Positions 33,811 to 44,496 of a stretch of DNA of 64,000 nt are shown here, in pieces. The notes below the pieces were generated by a model. It was given only the letters and a program-made list of their open reading frames with translations. It did no database searches and was not told where the DNA came from. The translations under genes were made by a program, and so were the position numbers. The stretch spans positions 269,241 through 333,240 of the forward strand of contig NZ_LATM01000001.1 of assembly GCF_000972495.1 (NCBI RefSeq). Reading direction: 5' to 3'. Source of the stretch: Hymenobacter terrenus. GTDB taxonomy: Bacteria > Bacteroidota > Bacteroidia > Cytophagales > Hymenobacteraceae. The first letter of the stretch is position 1. Each line of letters begins with the position of its first letter.

Positions 33811-36762
33811 GTGGCCACTCTCGATACTTCTGCTTCCGACTCGTTAGACGAAAATTTTTTGCAGCCCGGTGATTCGGTAGATTTTGACCTAACCGATTTC
33901 TCGCCGGCTGCCGCCGGTGCAGAAGAGCCCGCCTCATTTGCTGGGGAGGTCCTTCCGGAAACCGATGTGCCGGCCACTATGGCTGCTGCGGATTTGTTCG
34001 GTACACTTCGGCCTGATGAAGCCACACCGGAGCCCGAGACGGAGGAAGAGCCCAAGTTTGCCCCCGGCGAAACCATTCACGACGTGGCGACGGTGAAGGG
34101 CATGTACCAGAACTGGTTTCTGGACTACGCCAGCTACGTGATTCTGGAGCGGGCCGTACCGGCTATCGAAGACGGTCTCAAGCCCGTGCAGCGGCGCATC
34201 CTGCATGCCATGAAGGAGATGGATGACGGCCGTTTCAACAAAGTGGCCAACGTCATCGGCCAGACTATGCAGTACCACCCCCACGGCGACGCCAGCATCG
34301 GCGACGCCATGGTGAACCTGGGCCAGAAGGACCTGCTCATCGAAACGCAGGGTAACTGGGGCGATATCCGGACTGGCGACGGCGCCGCCGCCCCCCGCTA
34401 CATCGAAGCGCGCCTTTCGAAGTTTGCCCTTGACGTTGTGTTCAACCCCGACACCACCGAGTGGCAGCTCAGCTACGATGGCCGTAAGCGCGAGCCTACT
34501 ACGCTGCCCGTAAAATTCCCGTTGCTGCTGGCCCAAGGCGTGGAAGGCATTGCCGTGGGGCTGAGCACTAAGATTATGCCCCACAACTTCCGCGAGCTGT
34601 GCAAGGCGAGTATTGATGTGCTACGGGGCAAGGAGGTGCAGCTGTTTCCGGACTTCTCGACCGGGGGCCTCTGCGACGTGAGCAACTACAACTCGGGGCT
34701 GCGCGGGGCCAAGATACGCCTGCGCGCTACCATCGAGAAGGTGGACAAAACCCTGCTCATTATCCGCGACATCCCCTACGGCACCACCACCACGGCGCTG
34801 ATGGAGAGCATCGTGAAGGCTTCGGAAGCCAATAAAATCAAGATTAAGAAGGTAGTCGATAATACGGCGAAGGACGTGGAAATTCAGGTGCAGCTGCCCG
34901 CCGGCGTGTCGCCCGACCTGACCATGGATGCCCTCTACGCCTTTACCGACTGTGAAATCAGCATCTCGCCCAACACCTGCGTCATCATCGACGAAAAGCC
35001 CCGTTTCGTGGGTGTGGAGGACGTGTTGCGGCAAAGCACCAAGGCCACTGTGCGCCTACTGGAGCGAGAACTGGAAATCCGGCAGGACGAGCTGTGGGAG
35101 AAGTGGCATAATGCCTCGCTGGAGAAAATCTTCATCGAAAACCGCATCTATCGGAAAATTGAGGAGTGCGAAACTTGGTCCGATATTCTCGAAACCATCG
35201 ACAAGGGGTTGAGAAAATTTGTGCGCGTAGCAGGGGAGAAGGCCCGGACTGACGACCAGCGCATTGTGCTGCGCCGTGCGATTACGGAGGAAGACCTGAC
35301 CCGTCTGACCGAAATCCGTATCAAGCGCATCTCAAAATTCGACGGTTTCAAGGCCGACGAATACATTCAGCGGCTCGAAACCGAGTTGGCCGAAGTAGCC
35401 GACCACCTCGCTAACCTGACCCGCTACGCCATTCACTATTTCGAGGGCCTGCTGAAAAAGTACGGCGCGGGCCGTGAGCGCAAAACCCAGCTCCGCACCT
35501 TCGACGTGGTCACGGCCCAGAAAGTGGCCATTGCCAACCAGAAACTGTATGTGAACCGGGCCGACGGCTTCGTGGGCTATGGCCTGAAAAAAGATGAGTT
35601 GGTCTGCGACTGCTCCGATTTGGATGACATCATTGCCATCAAACGCGACGGCACCTTCACGGTAACCAAAATCGCGGAAAAAACCTTTGTGGGCCGCGAC
35701 ATTCTGCACGTGGGCGTATACAACAAGAACGACGACCGGCTGGTGTATAACATGGTGTATCTGGATGGTGCTTCGGGTATTAGCTTCGCTAAGCGCTTCC
35801 TGGTTTCGGGCATCACCCGCGACAAAACCTACGACCTCACTAAGGGTACCAAGGGCACTAAAACCCTTTACCTGACTGCTAATCCCAATTCCGAGTCGGA
35901 AATCGTAAATATTCAGCTTAGTGATAAGGCTCCGGCACGGGTGAAGCAGTTTGACTTCGACTTTGCTGAGCTCAGCATCAAGGGCAAAGGCTCGATGGGC
36001 AATATTGTAACTAAGCAGCCCATCAAGAAAATTACTCAGAAAACGCTGGGCGACTCCACCCTGGGCGGCCGCGAAATCTTCTTCGACAGCGTGGTGGGCC
36101 GCCTCAACACGGCTGGCCACGGCCGCTACCTGGGCACTTTTGATACTGAAAACCACGTGCTGGTGGTCTTTAAGGATGGGAGCTATGAGCTTACCACACC
36201 CGACCCCGCCAACCACTACGATGTGCCTAATATTGTGTTGCTCCGCAAGCACGAGCCGGATTTAGTGCTTAGCGCGGTATACATGGATGGTGAAACGAAA
36301 ATCCATTACGTCAAGCGTTTCAAAATCGAAACCACCACGGTGGGCAAGCGCTTCACTTTCATCGCCGAAACCAAGGGCTCGAAGCTACTGGCCGTGACGG
36401 CTAACCCCGAGCCACTGGTAGAGGTGAAGATTCAAAAGGACAAGAAGGCCGATAAGGAAACCGAGAAAATTGCGCTGCACGAGTTCATCGACGTGAAGGG
36501 TTGGAAGGCAATGGGTAACAAGCTCAACTACTTCAAAATCCACGCCCTGACCCTGCTCACCGACGAAGGCCCCGAGCCTCAGCGTCGCGAAATAACCAGA
36601 AAGCGGATGGCAGTGGCCCTGCCCAAAGTGAGCGAAAGCGGGGGCGCAACGACCAGCACCGCCGCCCCCGAGCCCGCTGGGCCTGTGGATGTAACGGCCG
36701 AAGAGGTAGCGCAGGCGCGAGAGTTGCTCAAGCGGCCCAAGGCACAATTAGGCTTGTTCTGA
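33811..36762 (+). CDS. parC: DNA topoisomerase IV / gyrase subunit A
   Basis: A 983-residue GyrA/ParC subunit. An acidic N-terminal extension of ~95 residues precedes the core, which starts VKGMYQNWFLDYASYVILERAVP. The winged-helix/tower core has RRILHAMKEM, the region YHPHGDASIGDAMVNLGQ with QGNWGDIRTGDGAAAPRYIEARLS (catalytic Tyr in the last block), and coiled-coil segments to ~620. The C-terminal half carries beta-propeller-like repeats (YLDGASGISFAKRFLVSGITRDKTYDL, LGTFDTENHVLVVFKDGSYELT). It cuts and rejoins DNA with ParE (26188). It starts at GTG 33811. The acidic extension is unusual for GyrA but common in this phylum. Confidence 0.9.
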   Translation: MATLDTSASDSLDENFLQPGDSVDFDLTDFSPAAAGAEEPASFAGEVLPETDVPATMAAADLFGTLRPDEATPEPETEEEPKFAPGETIHDVATVKGMYQNWFLDYASYVILERAVPAIEDGLKPVQRRILHAMKEMDDGRFNKVANVIGQTMQYHPHGDASIGDAMVNLGQKDLLIETQGNWGDIRTGDGAAAPRYIEARLSKFALDVVFNPDTTEWQLSYDGRKREPTTLPVKFPLLLAQGVEGIAVGLSTKIMPHNFRELCKASIDVLRGKEVQLFPDFSTGGLCDVSNYNSGLRGAKIRLRATIEKVDKTLLIIRDIPYGTTTTALMESIVKASEANKIKIKKVVDNTAKDVEIQVQLPAGVSPDLTMDALYAFTDCEISISPNTCVIIDEKPRFVGVEDVLRQSTKATVRLLERELEIRQDELWEKWHNASLEKIFIENRIYRKIEECETWSDILETIDKGLRKFVRVAGEKARTDDQRIVLRRAITEEDLTRLTEIRIKRISKFDGFKADEYIQRLETELAEVADHLANLTRYAIHYFEGLLKKYGAGRERKTQLRTFDVVTAQKVAIANQKLYVNRADGFVGYGLKKDELVCDCSDLDDIIAIKRDGTFTVTKIAEKTFVGRDILHVGVYNKNDDRLVYNMVYLDGASGISFAKRFLVSGITRDKTYDLTKGTKGTKTLYLTANPNSESEIVNIQLSDKAPARVKQFDFDFAELSIKGKGSMGNIVTKQPIKKITQKTLGDSTLGGREIFFDSVVGRLNTAGHGRYLGTFDTENHVLVVFKDGSYELTTPDPANHYDVPNIVLLRKHEPDLVLSAVYMDGETKIHYVKRFKIETTTVGKRFTFIAETKGSKLLAVTANPEPLVEVKIQKDKKADKETEKIALHEFIDVKGWKAMGNKLNYFKIHALTLLTDEGPEPQRREITRKRMAVALPKVSESGGATTSTAAPEPAGPVDVTAEEVAQARELLKRPKAQLGLF

Positions 36763-36824
36763 GCTTGTGTGAGTTATAGCTAATGGCCCATAGAACTCAG
36801 CGGTAGCGGTTCGCGTTTGGGCCG

Positions 36825-37853
36825 GTGGCCTGTTTCTTTGCCTTTATGCTTTTTCTATTCCGGTTGTGCTTTGTCGTTCTCGCCAGGTCGTGGCGGAACT
36901 GGCTGCTGGTGCTGCTGCTGTGGGGCGTGGCGTGGCCAGCGGCCGGGCAATTCCGGTTACGAATCCCTAGGAAGACTACTTCGGCGAAAGTTACTCCGGT
37001 TGTCAATGTCCCTCCCAACGCCCCGCCCGCCGACCCACCCGCGGTGCGCGTGAAACTGTTTCAGGCCGCGAGGCTGGCCAATAGTTTTAAAGATTCCGAA
37101 GCTCTGGCGGTTTACCAAGAAGTCCTCAAGGCAACACCGGCTCACTATTTGGCCCTGTGGCAGTCAGCGGTACTCAGCGTGAAAATAGGTAGTCGCTATT
37201 CCGATGAAACCCGTAAATCGGCCTACTTCGACGCGGCTCGCCAGTATGCCGACCGTGCCTTGCTCGTCCAACCCGAAGGTGGCGAGAGCAACTATGCGGT
37301 GGCCCTCGCCTTATTTAAACAAGCTACATTGTACCGTGCCAGGGCGCGTTTGGCGGCCTTCCGTGAGCTGCGTTCCCACGTGTACTTGGCCGTCAAGCAT
37401 CGCCCCGATCTGCCCGAGGCTTGGCAGTTGCTTGGCCGCTGGCAGTATCGTGTGGCACACTATAATCTACTCGAACGGATCTATAGCAACCTACTACTCG
37501 GCGGTGTACCCGATGGTGGCAATAGCCGTGAGGCCATGCAGAGCCTGGAAAAAGCCCATCAGCTAGCCCCGCAGAATATTCAGTTTTGCTACGACTTGGC
37601 CCGAATGTGCGTTTATCAGGGCCGCCGACGTCGCGCCATTGAAATACTGCGCGAGGCCGAGAAAATACCGCCTCTAACCAGCGACGACTTGGTTGTGAGT
37701 CGCCTATGTCGCAAAATGCTGCCGCCCTTGCAACGGGCCGATGCACGACGGCAGCGCCGCATGGGTCAGCGAAGCGTACCGGTATTCCCGCCGCCCGTGG
37801 TCACGCCTGATTCTACCCGTTTCCCCACCGATACGCTCAGCCGCAAGCAATAG
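36825..37853 (+). CDS. tetratricopeptide-repeat protein, exported
   Basis: A 342-residue protein with a hydrophobic export signal near the N-terminus (LLVLLLWGVAWPAAGQ). TPR-like helices follow: LANSFKDSEALAVYQEVLKATPAHYLALW, AARQYADRALLVQPEGGESNYAVALALFKQA, HVYLAVKHRPDLPEAWQLLGRWQYRVA and AMQSLEKAHQLAPQNIQFCYDLARM. The arrangement resembles the RMD1-like TPR proteins common in Bacteroidota. The start may be GTG at 36825 or ATG at 36846. It lies 62 bases after parC and could be co-transcribed. The cell role is unknown, probably a periplasmic scaffold. Confidence 0.75.
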   Translation: MACFFAFMLFLFRLCFVVLARSWRNWLLVLLLWGVAWPAAGQFRLRIPRKTTSAKVTPVVNVPPNAPPADPPAVRVKLFQAARLANSFKDSEALAVYQEVLKATPAHYLALWQSAVLSVKIGSRYSDETRKSAYFDAARQYADRALLVQPEGGESNYAVALALFKQATLYRARARLAAFRELRSHVYLAVKHRPDLPEAWQLLGRWQYRVAHYNLLERIYSNLLLGGVPDGGNSREAMQSLEKAHQLAPQNIQFCYDLARMCVYQGRRRRAIEILREAEKIPPLTSDDLVVSRLCRKMLPPLQRADARRQRRMGQRSVPVFPPPVVTPDSTRFPTDTLSRKQ

Positions 37854-37981
37854 TAGGGTAAAAGGGCGCCGCAGGATGGCCATTTATTCAGAGCATTTTT
37901 GGAGCCAGTGTAGAGTCAGCCAGCGGGTTAGTGGATTAAAAGTTCGCGCTACTATGCGGCAAATCAGAGGCGGTCCTACGC

Positions 37982-40681
37982 TTACTGCTTTACTACCTGA
38001 CGGCTGCTTTGCCGGCCGTTGCTGTATACCGTGAGCGTATACGTGCCGGGAGCTATGCTGGCCGGCACGGGTACCGTTACTTGACGTGCGATGGGGCGCA
38101 TGGTGCTGGTCAAAAGGCGGCGGCCCAAAGCATCAGTAAGAGTGACGGTAACGTCGGCCGCCTGGCTGGGGGCCAGCTCCAGGTGGAGTTCCGTGGTGAA
38201 GGGGTTTGGGTAAGTCTTGGTCAGCAACGCTAGCGCGGCGGGTTTGGCCGCCAATGGCACGCTCGCGAGCACATCAGTGGTGAATAGGCCCCGACCGTGG
38301 GTGGCCGCAACCACTAGCTGGTCGCCCGCCCGGTAGCGCAGCATGTCGACTCGAGTGTTGATAGGTCCGTTACTGGCTGGGGCCCAGACCGTTCTGGTCC
38401 CATTCAGCAGTTCGGTTGAGTACACGCCCATCTCGGTAGCCAGCAGCGCGCGGGCGGTATTGCTAGGGTCAAATAAAGCCCAGCGCACGGGCATGTCGGG
38501 GAGTGAGCCTTCTACAGCCGTCCAGGTGGGGCTCGTGGCTTCTGCATTACGCGACTCGAACACGCTCACTACCCCGTAATTGGCGTACGTGACCAGTAAA
38601 TGCTGTTCGTCGCTCGGGTCGACCGCAATGCATGAAACTGACGTGTTGGACGTACCCGTTAACAAGGTGGTTACTACAGGCGTGGTCGTGCTGGCATCAT
38701 CCACACGTAGCACCAGCCCGGTATTGGTACCCACGTAAATACGCTTATTGGTGCCGGGCGATACCGAAATGCGTGTGACGGTGCCGGCTACACCCAGGCT
38801 CTGTGTAATAGTAGTGGGCGCAGCGGAGACGGGAATGCCGGCATTGGTCCAGACAAGGTAGTTGCCGGCGCTGTAAGCCGCATAAAGCACCCTTTGCCGG
38901 CTGTCGTAGTCGAAGGGATTGATGAAGGAGCCCAACTTTTCATCAATCTTGTAATAGGTGAACGAAGTCCCGCCATTGATGGATCGGAAGTATTGATTAT
39001 AAACATAACTGCTGAATTGCACCTGCGGGTTAGTCTGATCAATGGCGCAGAAGCCGCCATCACCGCCAGAAACCGGAGTGGTAGTGCCCAGTCCAGCAGC
39101 TGTAAACTTCTGAGTCCCGTTGTCCTGAGACCCAGCCAAAAAATAATTGTAGTTAGTGGGGTGCATAGCAACTGAATAAAACTGCGTCACATTCAGCCCA
39201 TTGTTGCGATTGGAGAAGGCCGTGGTAGGTGCGCCAGCATTGCTTGAATAAAATACCCCACCGTCGTTGCCAAAATAGGCCTTAGTAGCCGCCGTGCCCG
39301 GCACTGGGGGCACAAAGGCGATGGCGTGGTGGTCGGCGTGAACGAAGAAGCTGAGGTTGGGTGAAGCATTCCAAAAGCTAGAATGAGTCCACGTCACCTG
39401 AGTAGGGTCGGCTATAGCGCCGTTATTGGTTAGCCATAGGTCGAGGCCGCCCACGTACACCACGTTGGGGTCAGTAGGCGATACGCCTATAATGAGGTCG
39501 TACCAGCTTTGTCCATTGGTAAAGTCGAAGGTGGGGTCCGCCGCCGTGGCTCCGGGGCGGGCCATCACCGTCCAGGTATCGCCGTAATCGAGCGAACGGT
39601 ACATGTCCAGCAAGGGGCGGCCACTGGCGCTGGATTGAAACAGCGCATACAGGCGATTGGGGGCAGAGGGAGCACAGGCCAGCTCAATACGCTGGTAGCC
39701 GGTGGTAGGCAAGCCCGAAGTGGCTACGTTGTTCAGTTTGGTCCAAGTGCCGGGGTTGCCAGTGGGCGAGCGGTAGATGCCGTCGGTGGAGAAGATTCCG
39801 AATGAAGCATATAAGGTGTTGTCGGCCCCGATTTCCAAGTCAGCGGCCCGGGGCGTGAGCGTGGCCGGGCTGGTGAATTGGCCTAGTACCAGGTTCCAAC
39901 TGGTACCCGCATTTTGGCTGCGCCACAGTCCAGTGCGGGTGGCGGCGTACACGTCCCCCGTGACGGGGTGCACTATCAGCTTCTGCACGAAGTAAAAATC
40001 CTGGTTGTTGGTACTTGACAGATGAGTCCAACTCACTCCGTTGTCGCTGGATTTCCAGATACCAGCTCCCCGAATGGCATCGGAATTAAAGAAGCCTTCG
40101 CCCGTGCCGCAGTATAGCACTTGAGGGCTGGTGCCCGGCGCGGCCACGATGGTGGTTACGGCTAGGTTAGTTAGGCTGGCATTCACGCTTTGCCACTGTA
40201 CACCGGCGGTGGTAGCATTGGTGGTTTTCCAGAGGCCACCGCCAGCTGCGCCAGCCCACAGGGTATTGCCCGTGGGGTCGGTGGGGTCTACCAACAGGCT
40301 TCGAATTCGGCCTGCCACATTCGAGGGGCCGCGCTCGGCCCAGTTGGCACCGGTCAAAGTGCCAGCCGTAGAGCGTTGCTGGCCTCGAGCGGCCACCACG
40401 GCATCATTATAGCGAGCTGCTGCCAGCAGGCGCTCGCGTGGTACGGTGCCGGTAGCTGGGTCGCGAGTAAGAGCAATGTCCTGCTCCAGGGCCTTATCGG
40501 GGCGGTCAGGATACTCCCGGTCACCGTCGTTGTCGCCTTCTTCCTCGTCTTCGAATAATTGGCTTACCAAGGCCGGGCCGGAAGTTGGCCGCTGCGCAAA
40601 ATGAAAGGTACCGGTAAAAAAAAGTCCCATCAGGCCCACGGCCAGGGCTTGCCGCAGACGGGAAGAGTAATCTTGATTCAT
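37982..40681 (-). CDS. secreted beta-propeller protein with T9SS type-A sorting domain
   Basis: An 899-residue protein. After an N-terminal hydrophobic helix (LAVGLMGLFFTGTFHFAQ), an acidic linker leads to a sialidase/VPS10-like propeller built of repeats such as GGGLWKTTNAT, GIWKSSDNGVSW, GLWRSQNAGTSW and FYSSNAG. The last ~80 residues (KTYPNPFTTELHLELAPSQAADVTVTLTDALGRRLL...PGTYTLTVYSNGRQSSRQVVKQ) form the T9SS type-A sorting domain, so it should be exported to the cell surface. Relatives are often annotated as glycosyl hydrolase or exo-alpha-sialidase, but no catalytic residues can be assigned. It converges on the TPR gene. A -7 box lies ahead of it. Confidence 0.85.
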   Translation of the reverse strand: MNQDYSSRLRQALAVGLMGLFFTGTFHFAQRPTSGPALVSQLFEDEEEGDNDGDREYPDRPDKALEQDIALTRDPATGTVPRERLLAAARYNDAVVAARGQQRSTAGTLTGANWAERGPSNVAGRIRSLLVDPTDPTGNTLWAGAAGGGLWKTTNATTAGVQWQSVNASLTNLAVTTIVAAPGTSPQVLYCGTGEGFFNSDAIRGAGIWKSSDNGVSWTHLSSTNNQDFYFVQKLIVHPVTGDVYAATRTGLWRSQNAGTSWNLVLGQFTSPATLTPRAADLEIGADNTLYASFGIFSTDGIYRSPTGNPGTWTKLNNVATSGLPTTGYQRIELACAPSAPNRLYALFQSSASGRPLLDMYRSLDYGDTWTVMARPGATAADPTFDFTNGQSWYDLIIGVSPTDPNVVYVGGLDLWLTNNGAIADPTQVTWTHSSFWNASPNLSFFVHADHHAIAFVPPVPGTAATKAYFGNDGGVFYSSNAGAPTTAFSNRNNGLNVTQFYSVAMHPTNYNYFLAGSQDNGTQKFTAAGLGTTTPVSGGDGGFCAIDQTNPQVQFSSYVYNQYFRSINGGTSFTYYKIDEKLGSFINPFDYDSRQRVLYAAYSAGNYLVWTNAGIPVSAAPTTITQSLGVAGTVTRISVSPGTNKRIYVGTNTGLVLRVDDASTTTPVVTTLLTGTSNTSVSCIAVDPSDEQHLLVTYANYGVVSVFESRNAEATSPTWTAVEGSLPDMPVRWALFDPSNTARALLATEMGVYSTELLNGTRTVWAPASNGPINTRVDMLRYRAGDQLVVAATHGRGLFTTDVLASVPLAAKPAALALLTKTYPNPFTTELHLELAPSQAADVTVTLTDALGRRLLTSTMRPIARQVTVPVPASIAPGTYTLTVYSNGRQSSRQVVKQ

Positions 40682-41023
40682 TTAAAAGATAGTTTGGCAG
40701 GAAAGCAGAGCGCTAGATAAAACAAAGTTACGGGCAGGGCAATGGGAAATATCTTCTGTTATTATAGTTTTATAAACCGTTTAAGTTGGCGGTTGATTGA
40801 ATTAGGAATAAGGTAGGCTTTCTGCTGCGGAGAAACAAAACATGCAGTGGTCTTAACTAATAGCGACGAAATCGTCTACAGGTATCGCAAAAGCCCCTTG
40901 GGCAAACAAGCTAACTTAGAATAATTTTTACGAAGTATGAATGCCGTCACCAAACGGCGGTTAAGGTGGGCAGCGGTCCGCAGTGCTTATTTTTGATCCT
41001 GGCTGTGCAGCGGCTGTTTACTC
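40682..41023. other. AT-rich divergent intergenic region
   Basis: About 340 bases between the minus-strand propeller gene and the plus-strand TPR lipoprotein gene. It contains one candidate -7 box for the minus strand (40723-40730) and no gene. Confidence 0.5.
40723..40730 (-). promoter_or_regulatory. candidate -7 box of the T9SS propeller gene
   Basis: On the minus strand this reads TAACTTTG, fitting TAnnTTTG, 42 bases ahead of the ATG at 40681. Confidence 0.5.
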
Positions 41024-42160
41024 ATGTGGCGTTATTTGTTTTTGTTGCTGGCCCTGTTGGCCTCCTGTCAGGCTACCCCTACCGAGCGGGCGGATACTCT
41101 CGTGGACTTGGCCACTGTGCAGAGCGGCCCTCGCGTGCAAGCTGATGAGCTGAACGGGGCCATTATGCGCGAGCCCCGCAATGCCGCGCTGCTGGCGCGT
41201 CGCGCCAGCTTGCGCTTAGCTGCTGGCCAGCCCCAGGCCGCCCTCACCGACGTCGCCGCCGCCATCGACATCGATGACTCCGATGGGAGCCTTTATTTCC
41301 TGCAGGCGCGGGCTCTTCGGGCCCTTGGCCAATTGCCGGCGGCGCTGGCTGCTGCCCGCCAGGCTGCTGCCCACGGGTTTTTGGGGCCGGAGTTGCCGCT
41401 ACTGGTGGGCGAAACCCATTTAGCGGCTCGCAATTACGCTGCAGCTCTCGACAACCTCGACCGCACCCTGCGGCTCGATCCCGACCAGCCTGCTGCCTTA
41501 TTCTACAAGGGCTTGGCCTATGCAGCTACCAGCGACACCTCCACTGCCGTACAATACTTGCAGGATGCCCTAGCCCGGGACCCTCGGGAGCCCGAAATTC
41601 TCCATCAATTAGCTTTCCTGCTCAATGCCTGGCGCGTGCCCTCAGATGCCGCCCACTACGCTGCTTTAGGCATGCGGCTCGACACTACATCGGGCCTGCT
41701 GTGCTACGACTATGGCCGGCAGTTGGAGTTGCAAGGCCGCCCCGATAGTGCCCTCTGGTATTATCGGCGGGCTTTGGAGCTTGACACTACTGTGTATCGG
41801 GCGGATTATCGCCTGGGGCTGGCCGCCGCTAAAGAGCGCCGCCCCGCGGTCGTCATCCTGCACCTGACACGGGCCCTGCGCCGCAACCAGCGCCTACCCG
41901 AAGCACGGGCTTTATTAGCCGAAGCTCTCGAAGCTCAAAACCGCTTGTCCGAAGCCCTGGCTCAGTACCGTCTGCTCGTGGCCGAAAATCCGGGTAATAC
42001 GCACTGGACCTTCAAAGTCTGGAAAACCAACGAGCGGGTGCAGGCCCTGCTACCTGACAGCCTACGCACCGCGCCGCGCTATTATTACCGCCGCCCCGCC
42101 GCTCCCGTGCGTCCACAGCCCATTACTCCTTTGCCAGCCTTACGGCCCAAGGCCAGCTAG
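41024..42160 (+). CDS. tetratricopeptide-repeat lipoprotein
   Basis: A 378-residue protein with a lipoprotein signal (MWRYLFLLLALLASC, lipobox LAS-C at Cys15). About eight TPR-like helix pairs follow: NAALLARRASLRLAAGQPQAALTDVAAAIDID, LYFLQARALRALGQLPAALAAARQAAAHG, NYAAALDNLDRTLRLDPDQPAALFYKGLAYAATSD, and so on to AEALEAQNRLSEALAQYRLLV. The last ~40 residues are Pro/Arg-rich. It is predicted anchored to the outer or inner membrane, facing the periplasm, as a scaffold. It precedes thrS with a 187-base gap and is probably transcribed separately. Confidence 0.82.
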   Translation: MWRYLFLLLALLASCQATPTERADTLVDLATVQSGPRVQADELNGAIMREPRNAALLARRASLRLAAGQPQAALTDVAAAIDIDDSDGSLYFLQARALRALGQLPAALAAARQAAAHGFLGPELPLLVGETHLAARNYAAALDNLDRTLRLDPDQPAALFYKGLAYAATSDTSTAVQYLQDALARDPREPEILHQLAFLLNAWRVPSDAAHYAALGMRLDTTSGLLCYDYGRQLELQGRPDSALWYYRRALELDTTVYRADYRLGLAAAKERRPAVVILHLTRALRRNQRLPEARALLAEALEAQNRLSEALAQYRLLVAENPGNTHWTFKVWKTNERVQALLPDSLRTAPRYYYRRPAAPVRPQPITPLPALRPKAS

Positions 42161-42347
42161 CTACTGAATAAATATTCTGCTTCTACGCATGCGGGCAAGA
42201 GTAGCGGGCCATGACCGGTTTTCTTGTCGCTTCCGAGACGCTCTACACTGATAATTCCTCACTTGTCATTCCTGATTCTGCCTCAAGCGAAGCGTCAGAG
42301 GTGTAACTTGCGTCGGCTTTGCGCTCATTGCAGGCCGTAATTTACAT

Positions 42348-44279
42348 ATGCTTAACATCACCCTCCCTGACGGCTCGGTTCGCCCGGTCGAGCCGGGTAC
42401 GACTGGTTACGACCTCGCCGCTAGCATCAGCGAAGGTCTGGCCCGTAACGCTTTGGCTATACGCGTCAATGGCGAAGTGCGCGACCTGCACCGCCCTTTC
42501 ACCCACGATGCTACTGTCGAAATCCTGACTTGGAACGACGAAGCCGGCAAGGCTACCTATTGGCATTCTTCGGCCCATCTCATGGCCGAAGCCCTCGAAT
42601 CGCTGTATCCCGGCGTGAAACTGGCCATCGGCCCAGCCATCGAAAATGGCTTTTATTACGATGTCGATTTGGGCGAAGGCCGGAGCATTTCGAGCGAAGA
42701 CTTTCCAGAAATCGAAAAGAAGATGCTGGAGCTGGCCAAGAATAAAAGCCGCTACATCCGTCAGGAAATTTCGAAGGCCGATGCCATCGCCTATTTCACC
42801 GAGAAACAAGACCCCTACAAGCTCGAACTCCTCGAAAACCTCGAAGACGGCCACATCACCTTCTACACGCAAGGCGGTTTCACCGACCTCTGCCGCGGTC
42901 CGCACATTCCCGATACCGGCACCATCAAGGCGGCCAAGCTGATGAACGTGGCCGGCGCCTACTGGCGCGGCGATGAGAAAAACAAGCAGCTCACCCGGCT
43001 CTACGGTATAACCTTTCCCAAGGCCAAGGACCTCACCGAGTATCTCGAACGCCTTGAAGAAGCCAAGCGCCGCGACCACCGCAAACTGGGCAAAGAGCTA
43101 AAACTGTTTGCTTTCTCCGAAAAAGTAGGAGCGGGGCTGCCTCTGTGGTTGCCCAAAGGTACCGCCCTGCGTGAGCGCCTCGAGCAGTTCCTGCGCCGTG
43201 CCCAAGTGAAAGCCGGTTACTCGCCCGTCGTGACGCCTCACATCGGTGCCAAGGAGTTGTATGTAACCAGTGGCCACTATGAGAAATACGGTGCCGACTC
43301 GTTTCAGCCCATCAAAACGCCCAATCCCGGCGAGGAATTCTTTCTCAAGCCGATGAACTGCCCACACCACTGCGAAATTTACAAAACCGAGCCCCGCAGC
43401 TACCGCGACCTGCCCGTGCGTCTGGCCGAGTTCGGCACTGTGTACCGCTACGAGCAGAGTGGGGAACTCCACGGCCTGACGCGGGTGCGCGGCTTCACGC
43501 AAGATGATGCCCACATCTTTTGCCGCCCTGACCAAGTAAAGGACGAGTTTAAGAAGGTGATTGACATCGTGCTTTACGTGCTGAAAGCGTTGGATTTTCC
43601 CGACTTTACGGCCCAAATCTCACTCCGCGACCCGGATAACAAGTCCAAATACATTGGTTCCGATGAGAACTGGACTCGGGCCGAAACAGCTATTCAGGAA
43701 GCGGCGCTGGAAAAGGGCCTCAACACGGTAACTGAATTGGGCGAGGCCGCCTTTTATGGCCCCAAGCTCGATTTCATGGTGCGTGACGCCCTTGGTCGCC
43801 GCTGGCAGCTCGGTACCATTCAGGTCGATTACAACCTGCCCGAGCGGTTCGACCTGGAGTACGTGGCCCCTGACAACACCAAACAGCGCCCCGTGATGAT
43901 ACACCGGGCGCCATTTGGCTCGTTGGAGCGCTTCGTCGCCGTGCTCATTGAGCACTGCGGGGGTAACTTCCCGCTCTGGCTCACCCCCGAACAGTTCATC
44001 GTGCTTCCCATTTCGGATAAGTACATCGACTACGCCAACGAGGTGAAAGCCCAGTTGGAGCAACGCGAACTGCGCGGAACCGTTGATGCCCGCGACGAGC
44101 GGATCGGGCGCAAAATTCGCGATGCCGAAATGGGCAAAATTCCTTATCTATTAGTAGTAGGGGAGAAGGAAGCGCAGGATAACATTATTTCGGTGCGCAA
44201 GCATGGCGAAGGCGACCTGGGCTCCATGCCATTGGATGCTTTTGTGAAAAGCGTGCAGAGCCAGATGGTAGAGGCATAA
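42348..44279 (+). CDS. thrS: threonyl-tRNA synthetase
   Basis: A 643-residue class II synthetase. TGS domain at 1-62 ([19 protein letters not shown]), editing domain with [11 protein letters not shown] (HxxxH) near residue 72, and catalytic core with [14 protein letters not shown] (zinc Cys and His), the motif-2 region [28 protein letters not shown], and motif 3 in [19 protein letters not shown]. The C-terminal anticodon-binding domain is [25 protein letters not shown]. It charges tRNA-Thr. It precedes infC, rpmI and rplT, a conserved gene order. An inverted repeat follows the stop, so regulation or partial termination before infC is possible. Confidence 0.97.
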   Translation: MLNITLPDGSVRPVEPGTTGYDLAASISEGLARNALAIRVNGEVRDLHRPFTHDATVEILTWNDEAGKATYWHSSAHLMAEALESLYPGVKLAIGPAIENGFYYDVDLGEGRSISSEDFPEIEKKMLELAKNKSRYIRQEISKADAIAYFTEKQDPYKLELLENLEDGHITFYTQGGFTDLCRGPHIPDTGTIKAAKLMNVAGAYWRGDEKNKQLTRLYGITFPKAKDLTEYLERLEEAKRRDHRKLGKELKLFAFSEKVGAGLPLWLPKGTALRERLEQFLRRAQVKAGYSPVVTPHIGAKELYVTSGHYEKYGADSFQPIKTPNPGEEFFLKPMNCPHHCEIYKTEPRSYRDLPVRLAEFGTVYRYEQSGELHGLTRVRGFTQDDAHIFCRPDQVKDEFKKVIDIVLYVLKALDFPDFTAQISLRDPDNKSKYIGSDENWTRAETAIQEAALEKGLNTVTELGEAAFYGPKLDFMVRDALGRRWQLGTIQVDYNLPERFDLEYVAPDNTKQRPVMIHRAPFGSLERFVAVLIEHCGGNFPLWLTPEQFIVLPISDKYIDYANEVKAQLEQRELRGTVDARDERIGRKIRDAEMGKIPYLLVVGEKEAQDNIISVRKHGEGDLGSMPLDAFVKSVQSQMVEA

Positions 44280-44282
44280 GGC

Positions 44283-44385
44283 TGTAATGCCAGCTTTCAA
44301 TTGAGTAACTGTTAAGCAGTAAACGCTGGTGCATCGGTCGCAAGTAGCCCGTTCGACAATTATCCAATTGAAAGTTGGCGTTACT
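44283..44385. repeat. inverted repeat between thrS and infC
   Basis: Arms 44283-44303 and 44365-44385 (cores AGCTTTCAATTG and CAATTGAAAGTTGG) are complementary at 18 of 21 positions and flank a 61-base loop. This could be a terminator-like or attenuation structure, or the remains of a small transposed element. Confidence 0.6.
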
Positions 44386-44496
44386 ATGCTATGTAAGCTT
44401 GCCTTTCCAATTATAAATGCCGATATTTGCCCTCTGATTACCAGGCTATATCCAGCCTAAACCGCCCTTAATCTCATTTCCCGCCACTTTTTTAGC

